The translations under genes and the position numbers were made by a program. Under the pieces are notes generated by a model. The model was not told where the DNA came from. It searched no databases and was given only the letters and a program-made list of their open reading frames with translations. A DNA stretch of 64,000 nucleotides, from NCBI GenBank assembly GCA_964569385.1, contig CAZMUM010000001.1, positions 1 through 64,000 on the forward strand. The letters are read 5' to 3'. Each line of letters begins with the position of its first letter. Positions within the stretch are counted from its first letter, which is position 1. This DNA comes from JAADHX01 sp964569385 (GTDB taxonomy: Bacteria; Actinomycetota; Acidimicrobiia; Acidimicrobiales; Poriferisodalaceae). Below, in pieces: positions 32,267 through 40,040 of the stretch.

Positions 32267-32341
32267 TGGGCGGAACACCACAATTCGGTATTTCTCCTAC
32301 GACCGTAGTGTTAATCGGCAGCTCGAATTACAATCCCCTCC

Positions 32342-33106
32342 ATGACGTCCCCCCTCTTCGAGATCGAGAATCTGCGCGTAAGCGTCGCCGACGATGGCGG
32401 TGTGCCCATCGAGATCCTCCATGGTCTCGACCTGAAAGTCTCCGCCGGCGAGGTCCATGCGATCATGGGCCCCAACGGGTCAGGTAAGTCGACCCTGGCG
32501 TCAACACTCCTCGGGTCCCCAGAGTACGAAGTAACCAGCGGCGCAATCCGCCTACACGGCGACACCATCACCGACTGGGATCCAGACGTCAGAGCCAAGG
32601 CCGGAATGTTCCTGGCGTTTCAGTATCCCCAAGAGATTCCCGGGGTCAGCGTCATCAACTTCTTAAGACAAGCATTGTCGGCCCGCAAGGGGCTCGATTT
32701 GTCGATTCTTGAGCTTCGACTATCCATCATGGAATGGATGGAACGGCTCCATATGGATCCGTCGTTCGCCGACCGCTACCTCAATGAGGGCTTCTCAGGC
32801 GGCGAGAAGAAGCGCAACGAAATTCTCCAGATGGCAATCCTCGAACCAGAGTTGGCTGTCCTCGACGAGACCGACTCCGGCCTCGACATCGACGCACTTC
32901 GAGTAGTGGCCCAGGGTGTTCGAGAGGTTCGGTCCGATCGTCCCGAGATGGGTGTTGTGCTCATAACCCATTACCAACGTCTCCTCGACGAGCTAGCCCC
33001 AGACCACGTGCACATCATGATCAATGGCCGCATCGTCGAATCGGGTGGCATGGAGCTCGCAGCCCGCCTCGAAAGCGACGGCTACGAGTCATGGCGCCAC
33101 CTATGA
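32342..33106 (+). CDS. sufC: Fe-S cluster assembly ATPase SufC (copy 1)
   Basis: The ABC-type ATPase of the SUF scaffold SufBCD. Walker A is MGPNGSGKSTLAST, the SufC-specific Q-loop is FLAFQYPQEIPGVSVINFLR, the signature is GFSGGEKKRNEILQM, Walker B is LAVLDETDSGLDIDALRVVA, and the switch His is in VLITHYQRLL. Length 254 aa is normal. Its stop overlaps the sufS start (ATGA at 33103), so it is the first gene of a sufC-sufS-sufU operon. A second, diverged sufC lies at 37092 with sufD. It is unusual to have sufC twice; one may pair with another SufB/SufD-like protein or be a regulated spare. Confidence 0.94.
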   Translation: MTSPLFEIENLRVSVADDGGVPIEILHGLDLKVSAGEVHAIMGPNGSGKSTLASTLLGSPEYEVTSGAIRLHGDTITDWDPDVRAKAGMFLAFQYPQEIPGVSVINFLRQALSARKGLDLSILELRLSIMEWMERLHMDPSFADRYLNEGFSGGEKKRNEILQMAILEPELAVLDETDSGLDIDALRVVAQGVREVRSDRPEMGVVLITHYQRLLDELAPDHVHIMINGRIVESGGMELAARLESDGYESWRHL

Positions 33107-34362
33107 CCGTCGTCACCGGCCTAGACGTCGCGTCCATCAAGGCCGATTTCCCGATTCTCAACCAAGATCGGATCGGGCCAGACGGCAAACCATCACGGCT
33201 CATCTACCTCGACTCGGCATCTTCGTCGCAGAAGCCACGTCAAGTCATCGACGCGATGTCGAGTTACTACGAAAATTCGAACGCCAACGTAAACCGGGGC
33301 GCCTATGCGTTGGCTGTTGAGGCAACCGACCTCCTAGAGGGCTCTCGGCAACGGATTGCCTCGTTCGTCGGTGCGCCATCTTCGAACGAGATCATCTTCA
33401 CCAAGAACGCCACCGAGGCCATGAACCTTGTGGCGCGGTCCTGGGGGGGCGCAAACCTTGGCCCAGACGACGCGGTTCTGATCACTGAAATGGAGCACCA
33501 CGCAAACATCGTCCCGTGGCAGATACTCGCGGCCGAGAAGGGTTTCGCAATCCGCTGGATTCCCCTCACAGAAGACGGGCAGCTCGACCTCACCGACCTC
33601 GACCGCCTTCTCGACGGAGTTTCGCTCGTTGGTGTCAGTGCCATGAGCAACGTCCTTGGCACACTAAACCCAGTCCGACGTATTGCCGACGCCGCCCACG
33701 CTGTCGGCGCCATCGTGTTCGTCGATGCGGCTCAGCTTGTGCCCCACGTTCCAACCAACGTTGTCGAGCTCGGAGCCGATCTATTGGCCTTCACCGGTCA
33801 TAAGCTTCTAGGTCCGACTGGCGTCGGAGTGTTGTGGGGAAGGGCCGAACTCCTCGACTCGATGCCACCGTTCCTGGGCGGCGGCGACATGATTCTCGAT
33901 GTTCGCAAAGACGGATTTACGACCAACTCGCTGCCCCATAAGTTCGAAGCTGGCACGCCACCAATCGCCGAAATCGTTGGCCTCGGTGCGGCCGTCGACT
34001 ATCTGTCGAACCTCGGCATGGACGCTGTCCGAGCTCACGAGGTTTCACTGACCGCCTACGCCATGCGTACGCTGCGCGAGGTTGTCGGCGAAGACCTGGT
34101 CATTCATGGTCCGGCCGAACCTGCTGCTCGCGGCGGCGTCCTGTCGATGATGGTTGGAACCGCCCACCCCCACGATGTATCGCAAGTACTCGACCAGCGA
34201 GGGATCGCAGTTCGGGCCGGCCATCACTGTGCCAAACCGCTCATGCGGGTACTAGGAGTGAACGCAACGACCAGGGCATCTTTGTATATTTACAACGACG
34301 AAGCCGATGTCGACCAGTTGGCCGAAGCCCTGGTCGAAGCCCGCGACTTCTTCACCCTCTAA
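33103..34362 (+). CDS. sufS: Cysteine desulfurase SufS
   Basis: A PLP enzyme that takes sulfur from cysteine for Fe-S clusters. The PLP lysine is in LLAFTGHKLLGPTGVGVLWG. Other marks are IYLDSASSSQKPRQVIDAM at the substrate entrance, IIFTKNATEAMNLVARSWGG and MEHHANIVPWQ. The active cysteine is in VRAGHHCAKPLMRVLG near the C-terminus, the short-loop arrangement of type II desulfurases. Length 419 aa is standard. I start at ATG 33103, which overlaps the sufC stop by ATGA. The next gene is sufU, 13 bases downstream, the zinc sulfur-acceptor of SufS in Gram-positive bacteria and actinobacteria. Confidence 0.96.
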   Translation: MTVVTGLDVASIKADFPILNQDRIGPDGKPSRLIYLDSASSSQKPRQVIDAMSSYYENSNANVNRGAYALAVEATDLLEGSRQRIASFVGAPSSNEIIFTKNATEAMNLVARSWGGANLGPDDAVLITEMEHHANIVPWQILAAEKGFAIRWIPLTEDGQLDLTDLDRLLDGVSLVGVSAMSNVLGTLNPVRRIADAAHAVGAIVFVDAAQLVPHVPTNVVELGADLLAFTGHKLLGPTGVGVLWGRAELLDSMPPFLGGGDMILDVRKDGFTTNSLPHKFEAGTPPIAEIVGLGAAVDYLSNLGMDAVRAHEVSLTAYAMRTLREVVGEDLVIHGPAEPAARGGVLSMMVGTAHPHDVSQVLDQRGIAVRAGHHCAKPLMRVLGVNATTRASLYIYNDEADVDQLAEALVEARDFFTL

Positions 34363-34375
34363 CCACAGGTTCACG

Positions 34376-34840
34376 ATGCCAGGCCTTGACGACCTTTACC
34401 GCGAGATCATCCTCGACCATTACCGTAGCCCGCGAAACCGCGGCGAACTAGAGACCCCGCCCGCGACCAAAGCCGAAGGTTTCAACCCGTTGTGCGGCGA
34501 CGAAATCGTGGTCTACGTCGAGACCGAGACAAACAACGCCGGCGACGAAATCGTGTCCGATGTCGCCATCGGCGGCCAGGGATGTTCCATCAGCCAAGCA
34601 TCAGCTTCGATGATGTCGGCAGCCGTCAAGGGTAAGACGTTGGCAGAAGTCGCAACCCTCACGGGTGCCTTAAAGTCGATGATGTCCATCGAGGTGGAGG
34701 GCATCGATTCTGCGATCGACGCCGATGTCAGCCTCGGCGATCTCCAGGCCCTAAGCGGAGTGGTCAAGTTCCCGGTTCGGATCAAGTGCGCCACCCTGGC
34801 CTGGAACACCCTGGCCGAGGCCATCACCCCCACCGACTAG
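34376..34840 (+). CDS. sufU: SufU zinc-dependent sulfurtransferase
   Basis: A 154-aa SufU protein that accepts persulfide from SufS and passes sulfur to SufBCD. It opens MPGLDDLYREIILDHYRSPR. The zinc ligands are in FNPLCGDEIVVYV (Cys and Asp), GGQGCSISQASASMMS (the sulfur-accepting Cys) and RIKCATLAWNTL (third Cys). The spacing between the second and third of about 60 residues includes the SufU-specific insertion, which separates it from IscU. I start at ATG 34376; in-frame upstream sequence belongs to the sufS end. Last gene of the operon, followed by a convergent Nudix gene whose stop lies at 34908. Confidence 0.95.
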   Translation: MPGLDDLYREIILDHYRSPRNRGELETPPATKAEGFNPLCGDEIVVYVETETNNAGDEIVSDVAIGGQGCSISQASASMMSAAVKGKTLAEVATLTGALKSMMSIEVEGIDSAIDADVSLGDLQALSGVVKFPVRIKCATLAWNTLAEAITPTD

Positions 34841-34907
34841 TCGCAATTCGCTTTCGGAGGCGAATACACACCGCCACGGTGCACAAAGCCCACCGAAAGC
34901 CCAGGAC

Positions 34908-35363
34908 TTACCAGCGGTGGCCTGGTGGGACTCCGGTAACCCACTCTTTGATGCGGCGAGTGGTCGCGGCTGAAGTGCCATTGGGGAGTTCGTTTGGCGA
35001 GAAGAAGCCGACCTCGGCGATCTCGGGGCTCTTTGAGGCTGTCATCGACCAATCGTCGAGGACGAACACAACAATGTGGTCGCTCTTATGCTCCGCGAAG
35101 CTGGAATAGACGCCGAGCACCTTGCGGGGCGACTCTGGCAGCTCGATTCCGGTTTCTTCGACCAACTCCCGAGCCATGGCGCCAACGAGCGATTCGCCAA
35201 CCTTCACTCCCCCACCCGGTAAGAACCAGCCATCGCGATAGGTATGACGGACGAGGCAGATCTCATCGTCGTCATTGGTGACGAGGCCGCGAACTCCAAC
35301 CGTTAACCGGGGAGGGCGAAGCTGGTACCAGCGTCGATAGATCGAGTAAAGGAACTTCCTCAC
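34908..35363 (-). CDS. Nudix hydrolase
   Basis: A 151-aa Nudix-fold pyrophosphohydrolase. The Nudix box is GGGVKVGESLVGAMARELVEETGIEL at about residues 50-75, with the REx2EEx-type core RELVEETG. The N-terminus is VRKFLYSIYRRWYQLRPPRL, and LTVGVRGLVTNDDDEICLVR leads into the box. YSSFAEHKSDHIVVFVLDDW follows. I start at GTG 35363, which overlaps the stop of the pterin dehydratase gene by GTGA; an open frame runs far upstream but belongs to that gene. The substrate is unknown; members act on sugar nucleotides, NTPs or NDP-derivatives. Co-transcribed with the gene at 35360. Confidence 0.92.
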   Translation of the reverse strand: MRKFLYSIYRRWYQLRPPRLTVGVRGLVTNDDDEICLVRHTYRDGWFLPGGGVKVGESLVGAMARELVEETGIELPESPRKVLGVYSSFAEHKSDHIVVFVLDDWSMTASKSPEIAEVGFFSPNELPNGTSAATTRRIKEWVTGVPPGHRW

Positions 35364-35656
35364 TTGTTGAACCGACCCGCTATTTCTTCGATGATTCCCG
35401 CTAGCTCGAAGTCGAGACCGGTGAGGCCCCCAGCGTCGTGGGTCGTGAGTCGAACATGCACTTGGTCGTACGCGTTCGACCAGTCGGGATGGTGGCACAA
35501 CCGTTCTGCATGAGTGGCAATCGCAGCCATGAATCCGAACGCTGTCGAGAACGAATCGAACTTCAGGTCGGCCTCGATGCCGTCGCCTACGCGTCGCCAT
35601 TGGCCAAGCGTTTCGACAGCGTCGGCGATCTGAGCGTCGTTGAGTCGCCGTGACAT
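35360..35656 (-). CDS. phhB: Pterin-4a-carbinolamine dehydratase
   Basis: A 98-aa protein that dehydrates 4a-hydroxytetrahydrobiopterin after aromatic hydroxylation and, in many bacteria, has a DCoH-like fold of unclear use. The active-site signature reads ERLCHHPDWSNAYDQVHVRL followed by TTHDAGGLT: the two adjacent His, the Trp and the later His and Asp are present. The protein begins RRLNDAQIADAVETLGQWRR. Length is normal. No phenylalanine hydroxylase is seen in the window, so the partner enzyme is unknown. It overlaps the Nudix gene by GTGA and is divergent from the coiled-coil gene at 35774. Confidence 0.95.
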   Translation of the reverse strand: MSRRLNDAQIADAVETLGQWRRVGDGIEADLKFDSFSTAFGFMAAIATHAERLCHHPDWSNAYDQVHVRLTTHDAGGLTGLDFELAGIIEEIAGRFNK

Positions 35657-35773
35657 AGCCGGACATCCTACCGGCCACGAGACAAAGCAATTCCCGAACC
35701 AATCCTTGATTCATGTGACAAGGTGCCGACCAGCCCCACCAACGGTTCAGATCCAGTTAAGTGAGGCACCCCA

Positions 35774-36964
35774 ATGACCGAAAATCCGATGGCTTCAGTT
35801 CCCATCTTTCCCGAACGGCGCAAGGGTTACGACCCCATCGCGGTTGATCAGTATCTGCATGGGCTTCAACGCCAGTTAGCCCAGGCCCAGACCCAGGCTG
35901 CCGAAGCCGCACAGCAGCTCCGAGACAACGTTCCCGCGGTACCTGGTGATGCAACTACCGAGGCCGCTCGCACGTTGCAGGCAGCTCGCGAAACGGCTGA
36001 ACGTGCTCTTGGCCAGGCTCGCGACAAGGCCAAGAAACACCTCAGCGAGTCGAAGCGGCGGGCCCAGTTGATCGCAGTTGAGGCCGATAAGCGGGCCGAA
36101 GCGGCGCGAGGCCTGACCGCCCAAGCCAAGCAGATGCACACCGACGCTGATGAGGTTCTAACCACAGCTCAAACCAAGTCTGATGAACTCATGGCCGCGG
36201 CCAACGCCAATGCCGCCAGCATCAATGGACAGGCAACCGCGGGCCTTGAGCAGACCAGGGTTGAAGCTGGCGAACTGATGCGCAACGCCGAACAGGTTGC
36301 GATTACCGAAGGCGAAAAGGTTCGCGCCACGGCCGACTACGACGCCGACCGAATTCGACATCACGCCCGAGACGATGCAAAGTCGATTCGGGACGAAGCG
36401 AACGCCAAGTCGGCAAAGTCCAAAGAAGCTGCCAAGGCGACCGAGGAGCAGCTCATTGTCGCGGCCAAGGAGCACGCTGCTCGTCTCGTTGCCGAGGCCG
36501 AGGCCGACGCTGACACCAACCGACAGGTCGCCGAAGCGACCGCCCGGACCCTCATCGATACTGCTACGGGCCGAGCCGAGGCACTCGAGCGTTCCTCCCA
36601 AGAGGCCGCGGCTCGAACCCGAGCCGAAGCAAGGGAGCAGGCGATCGCGGTCGGCAACAAGGCCACTGCCGAAATGGAAATGCTCCTTTCTGAGATCGAG
36701 ACCCAACACACCGAGGTCACCCAAGAGGTCAACATCGCCAAGGAGCAACTGGCCCAAATCGATGGCATCGCAGCCGCCCGCCGGGCCCAATTGGCCGACG
36801 ACGTCGACAGCCACAGGCGCATGGTTTCGCGTTATGCGAGTACCGCTCGCCGTGAACTCACCGACCTCGATCAGCGCCTGGCCGAACTCGGCGACAGCGT
36901 CATCGACCTTAACGCCGTCGACACGGAGGTCTCGATCGAAACGGCATACGAAAGCCTGTCGTAA
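35774..36964 (+). CDS. DivIVA-like coiled-coil protein
   Basis: A 396-aa, almost wholly helical protein. The first 35 residues (IFPERRKGYDPIAVDQYLHG) match the DivIVA/Wag31 membrane-curvature domain. From about 36 to 380 it is an uninterrupted coiled coil rich in Ala, Glu, Gln, Lys and Arg (for example AARTLQAARETAERALGQAR and ATEEQLIVAAKEHAARLVAE). The C-terminus is SLGDSVIDLNAVDTEVSIE-like and acidic. DivIVA proteins mark cell poles and septa and organise wall growth in actinobacteria. Whether this one recruits the wall machinery or acts as a different filament is not clear. A strong terminator lies just downstream (37044-37082). It stands alone between the phhB/Nudix pair and the second suf cluster. 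Confidence 0.82.
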   Translation: MTENPMASVPIFPERRKGYDPIAVDQYLHGLQRQLAQAQTQAAEAAQQLRDNVPAVPGDATTEAARTLQAARETAERALGQARDKAKKHLSESKRRAQLIAVEADKRAEAARGLTAQAKQMHTDADEVLTTAQTKSDELMAAANANAASINGQATAGLEQTRVEAGELMRNAEQVAITEGEKVRATADYDADRIRHHARDDAKSIRDEANAKSAKSKEAAKATEEQLIVAAKEHAARLVAEAEADADTNRQVAEATARTLIDTATGRAEALERSSQEAAARTRAEAREQAIAVGNKATAEMEMLLSEIETQHTEVTQEVNIAKEQLAQIDGIAAARRAQLADDVDSHRRMVSRYASTARRELTDLDQRLAELGDSVIDLNAVDTEVSIETAYESLS

Positions 36965-37043
36965 CGATAGATATACAAACAGTCTCGGGTCCAAGTACCC
37001 GTAACAAACCGCCTATGGCGGACCTGGCCCTGAACCAGCCAGC

Positions 37044-37082
37044 ACAACTCCCGCTCCCCCCGGTGCGGGAGTTGTGTTTTTT
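37044..37082 (+). terminator. Intrinsic terminator of the DivIVA-like gene
   Basis: An 11-base perfect stem (ACAACTCCCGC at 37044-37054 with GCGGGAGTTGT at 37065-37075), a 10-base loop and a following GTTTTTT run. It is 80 bases past the stop at 36964 and points in that gene's direction. Confidence 0.93.
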
Positions 37083-37091
37083 CGATCGCTT

Positions 37092-37898
37092 CTAGATCAG
37101 TGTTGTCGAGTTTAGAGGGTCGGCGAACGGGTCGACATCGCCAAGAGGGTCGGGACGCGACGGATCGTCGGCCGTCTGGAATCGCGCATACCCGTCGACC
37201 TCAAGCTCGGCGGCCAGTTCTGGGCCCCCTGAAGCAACGATGCGGCCCTTCACCATGATGTGGACCTGATCGGCTCGCAGCTGTTTGAGTAGCCGGTTGT
37301 AGTGCGTAATGGCCAAGACCCCAAGATTGTCCTCTGTGGTCATGGCCTCGATGCGCGTCGAGCAATCGTGCAAAGCATCGACGTCGAGACCACTGTCGAG
37401 TTCGTCGAGAATTGCAATCTTGGGGCCGAGAACACCGAGTTGTATCGTCTCGTTGCGTTTCTTTTCACCGCCGGATAGATCGACGTTGAGCGGACGCTCG
37501 AGGAACTTGCGCTCGAAGCCAATTCGATCGGCCTCAACCTCGAGGGCAGCAACAACACTTCGGGGTTCGCGACCAGACGCCCGAAATGCCTCGGCCATTG
37601 CCGACTGCAACGACACTCCAGGGACCTCGGTTGGATACTGCATAGCCAAGAAGAGGCCGGCTTTGGCCCTCTCCCATGGCGCCAACGACAACATGTCGGC
37701 TCCGTCGAGAGTGATCGAACCTGCGGTCACGAAGTAGCCGGGGCGACCCATGACAACATGAGAAAGAGTCGATTTTCCTGAGCCGTTTGGCCCCATAATG
37801 GCGTGCACCTCGCCCGATGAGATCGTTAGATCGATGCCTCTCAGTATCTCGGTTCCGCCGACTGCGGCGTGTAGGTTTCGAATCTCGAGAGTGCTCAT
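37092..37898 (-). CDS. sufC: Fe-S cluster assembly ATPase SufC (copy 2)
   Basis: A second SufC. Walker A is MGPNGSGKSTLSHV, the Q-loop is LFLAMQYPTEVPGVSLQSAM, the signature is VDLSGGEKKRNETIQLG, Walker B is AILDELDSGLDVDALHD, and the switch His is in LAITHYNRLLK. The C-terminus is extended by about 25 residues (ADDPSRPDPLGDVDPFADPL). It is distinct from copy 1 at 32342 along its length, not a recent duplicate. It overlaps the Rieske-protein gene (ATGA at 37898) and so is in one operon with that gene and sufD. This is the more likely partner of SufB/SufD, since sufC and sufD normally share an operon. Confidence 0.94.
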   Translation of the reverse strand: MSTLEIRNLHAAVGGTEILRGIDLTISSGEVHAIMGPNGSGKSTLSHVVMGRPGYFVTAGSITLDGADMLSLAPWERAKAGLFLAMQYPTEVPGVSLQSAMAEAFRASGREPRSVVAALEVEADRIGFERKFLERPLNVDLSGGEKKRNETIQLGVLGPKIAILDELDSGLDVDALHDCSTRIEAMTTEDNLGVLAITHYNRLLKQLRADQVHIMVKGRIVASGGPELAAELEVDGYARFQTADDPSRPDPLGDVDPFADPLNSTTLI

Positions 37899-38224
37899 TG
37901 ATCGTCCTCGGGAAGTTCGACGATGACGTCGTCTTCATCGATTGTTACCGCATATACAGGAACGGGTTTGATGGCAGGAAAGCTCCCGGGCTCGCCGGTT
38001 ACTAGCGAGAAGTTGCTTCCGTGTTTCGGACATTCAAGAGAACACTGTTCGATGTCGAGGTAACCCTCGGACAACGAAAAGTTGGCGTGGCTACACCGGT
38101 CGCCGATGGCGTACACATCGTCTTCGATTCTGACCGCAGCAATGCGATGACCGTCGATGTCGATCCGCACCGGCTGGCCATCAACAAGCGCGCCGAGATG
38201 GCAAAGCCGAACAAGGCGGCTCAT
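37895..38224 (-). CDS. Rieske [2Fe-2S] domain protein in the suf operon
   Basis: A 109-aa Rieske-type ferredoxin. The cluster ligands are in GDRCSHANFSLSEG (Cys, His) and CSLECPKHGSNFSLVTGEP (Cys, His), the C-x-H...C-x2-H pattern of Rieske proteins. The N-terminus MSRLVRLCHLGALVDGQPVR and the middle RIEDDVYAIG are typical of bacterial soluble Rieske ferredoxins. I start at ATG 38224, which overlaps the sufD stop by ATGA; the open frame upstream belongs to sufD. It lies between sufD and sufC copy 2 in one operon. Such Rieske genes in actinobacterial suf operons are recurrent and may supply electrons for cluster assembly, but this is inferred from position. Confidence 0.93.
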   Translation of the reverse strand: MSRLVRLCHLGALVDGQPVRIDIDGHRIAAVRIEDDVYAIGDRCSHANFSLSEGYLDIEQCSLECPKHGSNFSLVTGEPGSFPAIKPVPVYAVTIDEDDVIVELPEDDQ

Positions 38225-39486
38225 CGCACGAATTCCGAGGTCTGAAGTCGGCGGGTTAACTCGGCGTCGACCGCCGCGGCAACGCCGGCGTGTGGCATCT
38301 GGGACACGATCTCGGAGAAGAATCCCTGCACCACAAGCCGCTCGGCTACCCGTGTGGGCACGCCTCGGCTCTCTAGATAGAACTGTTGGTCGGCGTCGAT
38401 GGGCCCAACCGCCGAGGCGTGGCTGCACTGAACATCGTTGTTTTCGATCTCGAGGTTTGGCACAGACTCAGCCCAAGCGTGTTCGGACAACTTGATGTTG
38501 CGGTTGGTTTGGTAGGCCTCGACGGCATAGGCGTCCTTTTCGATCCGGATGAGGCCGGTGTAGATCGATCGAGCGTGTCCGTCGAGTGCACCCTTGAACA
38601 CGAGGTCGGAGTTGGTGTGGGGCGCCACATGAGTCTGGAAGGTACGAAAGTCGAGTGCTTGCGCGTCTTGTCCGAAGAACACTGCCTTGATGTCGCCCTC
38701 GGCTCCCTTGCCGATCATGCGAGTGTCGCACCGAAGCCTGGCGTAGTAGCCGCCAAGAGCAACCGCGCTTGTGACCAGATGAGCGTCGGCGTCGATCGTC
38801 GACACTTGGGTCCCGATCTGCCACACCGAGTGGGCAAGATCCTGGACGACTAGATACTTGAGTCGGGCCGCACGCTCGACGCGAAGTTCGGTCACCGGCA
38901 AGATCACGGCCTGGATCTCGTCAGACGACTGAGCCTCGATGACGGTGGCCTCGGAGTTCTGTCCGGCGATGACCACGATGCGAGTAGCCGTGAGCGATCC
39001 CGCGCTGACGACCCGGTGTCTAACCACGATGGGGCCCTCGATGACAGCGTCGGGAGCGATTCGGATAACGATGGGCCGAGTGGCCAACACCAGGCTGATG
39101 TCGGCAAAGGAGTCAGTTGGTTCGGTCATGACCGAACCGACGGCATCCTCGGCGTCGATGCCGTCGGTTGAGATCTCGACAAGATCCTCGACATCGGCAC
39201 TGACCTCGACGGCTACGACGAAGCCGTCAACCACGTCGATAGTGGCCACCGCATCGGCGATGGCCTCACCGTCCACGAGGCCCCACATCGCGCCGTGTTC
39301 GGACTTGGTCTCGACTGGAGAAAAATCTGCAAGGTCCAGATCGTCGATGCGCGAGTAGCGCCACTCTTCTTCTTCGGCGGTCGGGAAGCCGACAGCCTCG
39401 AAACGCTCGCGGGCTAGCCGTCTAGCTGCATCGAGCCATGCTGGATCGTTCGCGTGAACAGAGCTTGGGAGGATGGCTTGGGTCAT
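38221..39486 (-). CDS. sufD: Fe-S cluster assembly protein SufD
   Basis: A 421-aa SufD subunit of the SufBC2D scaffold. The N-terminal helical part (ARERFEAVGFPTAEEEEWRY, SRIDDLDLADFSPV) is diagnostic. The beta-helix core follows: VVIAGQNSEATVIEAQSSDE, RAARLKYLVVQDLAHSVWQI and IGKGAEGDIKAVFFGQDAQA. The C-terminal ATEVTYT-like part is ESRGVPTRVAERLVVQGFFS EI-like, with IENNDVQCSHASAVGPIDAD, the conserved Cys-Ser-His region. First gene of the sufD-Rieske-sufC2 operon. The partner sufB is not adjacent but at 57.1 kb, an unusual arrangement because SufB and SufD form a heterodimer. Confidence 0.93.
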   Translation of the reverse strand: MTQAILPSSVHANDPAWLDAARRLARERFEAVGFPTAEEEEWRYSRIDDLDLADFSPVETKSEHGAMWGLVDGEAIADAVATIDVVDGFVVAVEVSADVEDLVEISTDGIDAEDAVGSVMTEPTDSFADISLVLATRPIVIRIAPDAVIEGPIVVRHRVVSAGSLTATRIVVIAGQNSEATVIEAQSSDEIQAVILPVTELRVERAARLKYLVVQDLAHSVWQIGTQVSTIDADAHLVTSAVALGGYYARLRCDTRMIGKGAEGDIKAVFFGQDAQALDFRTFQTHVAPHTNSDLVFKGALDGHARSIYTGLIRIEKDAYAVEAYQTNRNIKLSEHAWAESVPNLEIENNDVQCSHASAVGPIDADQQFYLESRGVPTRVAERLVVQGFFSEIVSQMPHAGVAAAVDAELTRRLQTSEFVR

Positions 39487-39583
39487 CTGTGGTTGCCTTA
39501 AGATCTCGGGGCGAAATCAGCCCCCGAATTCTACCTACGCGCGTAGTAGAAATTGCAGAGATCACGAAGATCAGGCCGAGGGG

Positions 39584-39964
39584 TCAGCGCTTCTTCTTTT
39601 TCTTGCGCTTCTTGGCTCTCGCTCGTTTTGACAGGCGGGGCAATCGGCCCGTCTTCTTACCCTGCTCGGCTTCGAATTCGGCCACGATCGATGGTCCGGC
39701 ATCGTTCACAATGTCTTCGGCGGCGTCGAGCAGGGCTGCAATCGAGTCGTCGTCACCGAGGCTTGCCGGTTCCTCGGCAAAATCCTTGAGGCCCAAGCTG
39801 CCATGAACCCAACCGGCATCGAGTCGCCGAGGCTGATAGCTGGGACAATCATCTGGACAACGCCATGGCGCCTCGGGGGCAAGGTCGAGGTTGCACTTTC
39901 GCACGGTGTCTCCGTTTGGGTAAGACCGGCTTTCGTATTGATGACAGTTGGTGCGCATTGGCAT
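39584..39964 (-). CDS. Cysteine-motif protein with very basic C-terminus
   Basis: A 126-aa protein. The N-terminus MPMRTNCHQYESRSYPNGDT, then VRKCNLDLAPEAPWRCPDDC, holds four Cys in a Cx17CxxC-like spread, a possible zinc or Fe-S site. An acidic helical middle (SLGDDDSIAALLDAAEDIVN) and a Lys/Arg tail (KRARAKKRKKKKKR) follow. A larger open frame extends upstream, but that part lies opposite the ECF transporter gene. The start is ATG 39964 or 39958. The gene is upstream of sufD on the same strand, with about 100 bases between, and divergent from the ECF gene. The family is not recognised; binding of nucleic acid through the tail is a guess. Confidence 0.68.
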   Translation of the reverse strand: MPMRTNCHQYESRSYPNGDTVRKCNLDLAPEAPWRCPDDCPSYQPRRLDAGWVHGSLGLKDFAEEPASLGDDDSIAALLDAAEDIVNDAGPSIVAEFEAEQGKKTGRLPRLSKRARAKKRKKKKKR

Positions 39965-40040
39965 GAAGCTGAGTTTGCCATCCAACGCGACTGTTTCGCT
40001 ATCACTCATGCGTGAGGGGGTTGAGTCGACGGTCCATACG

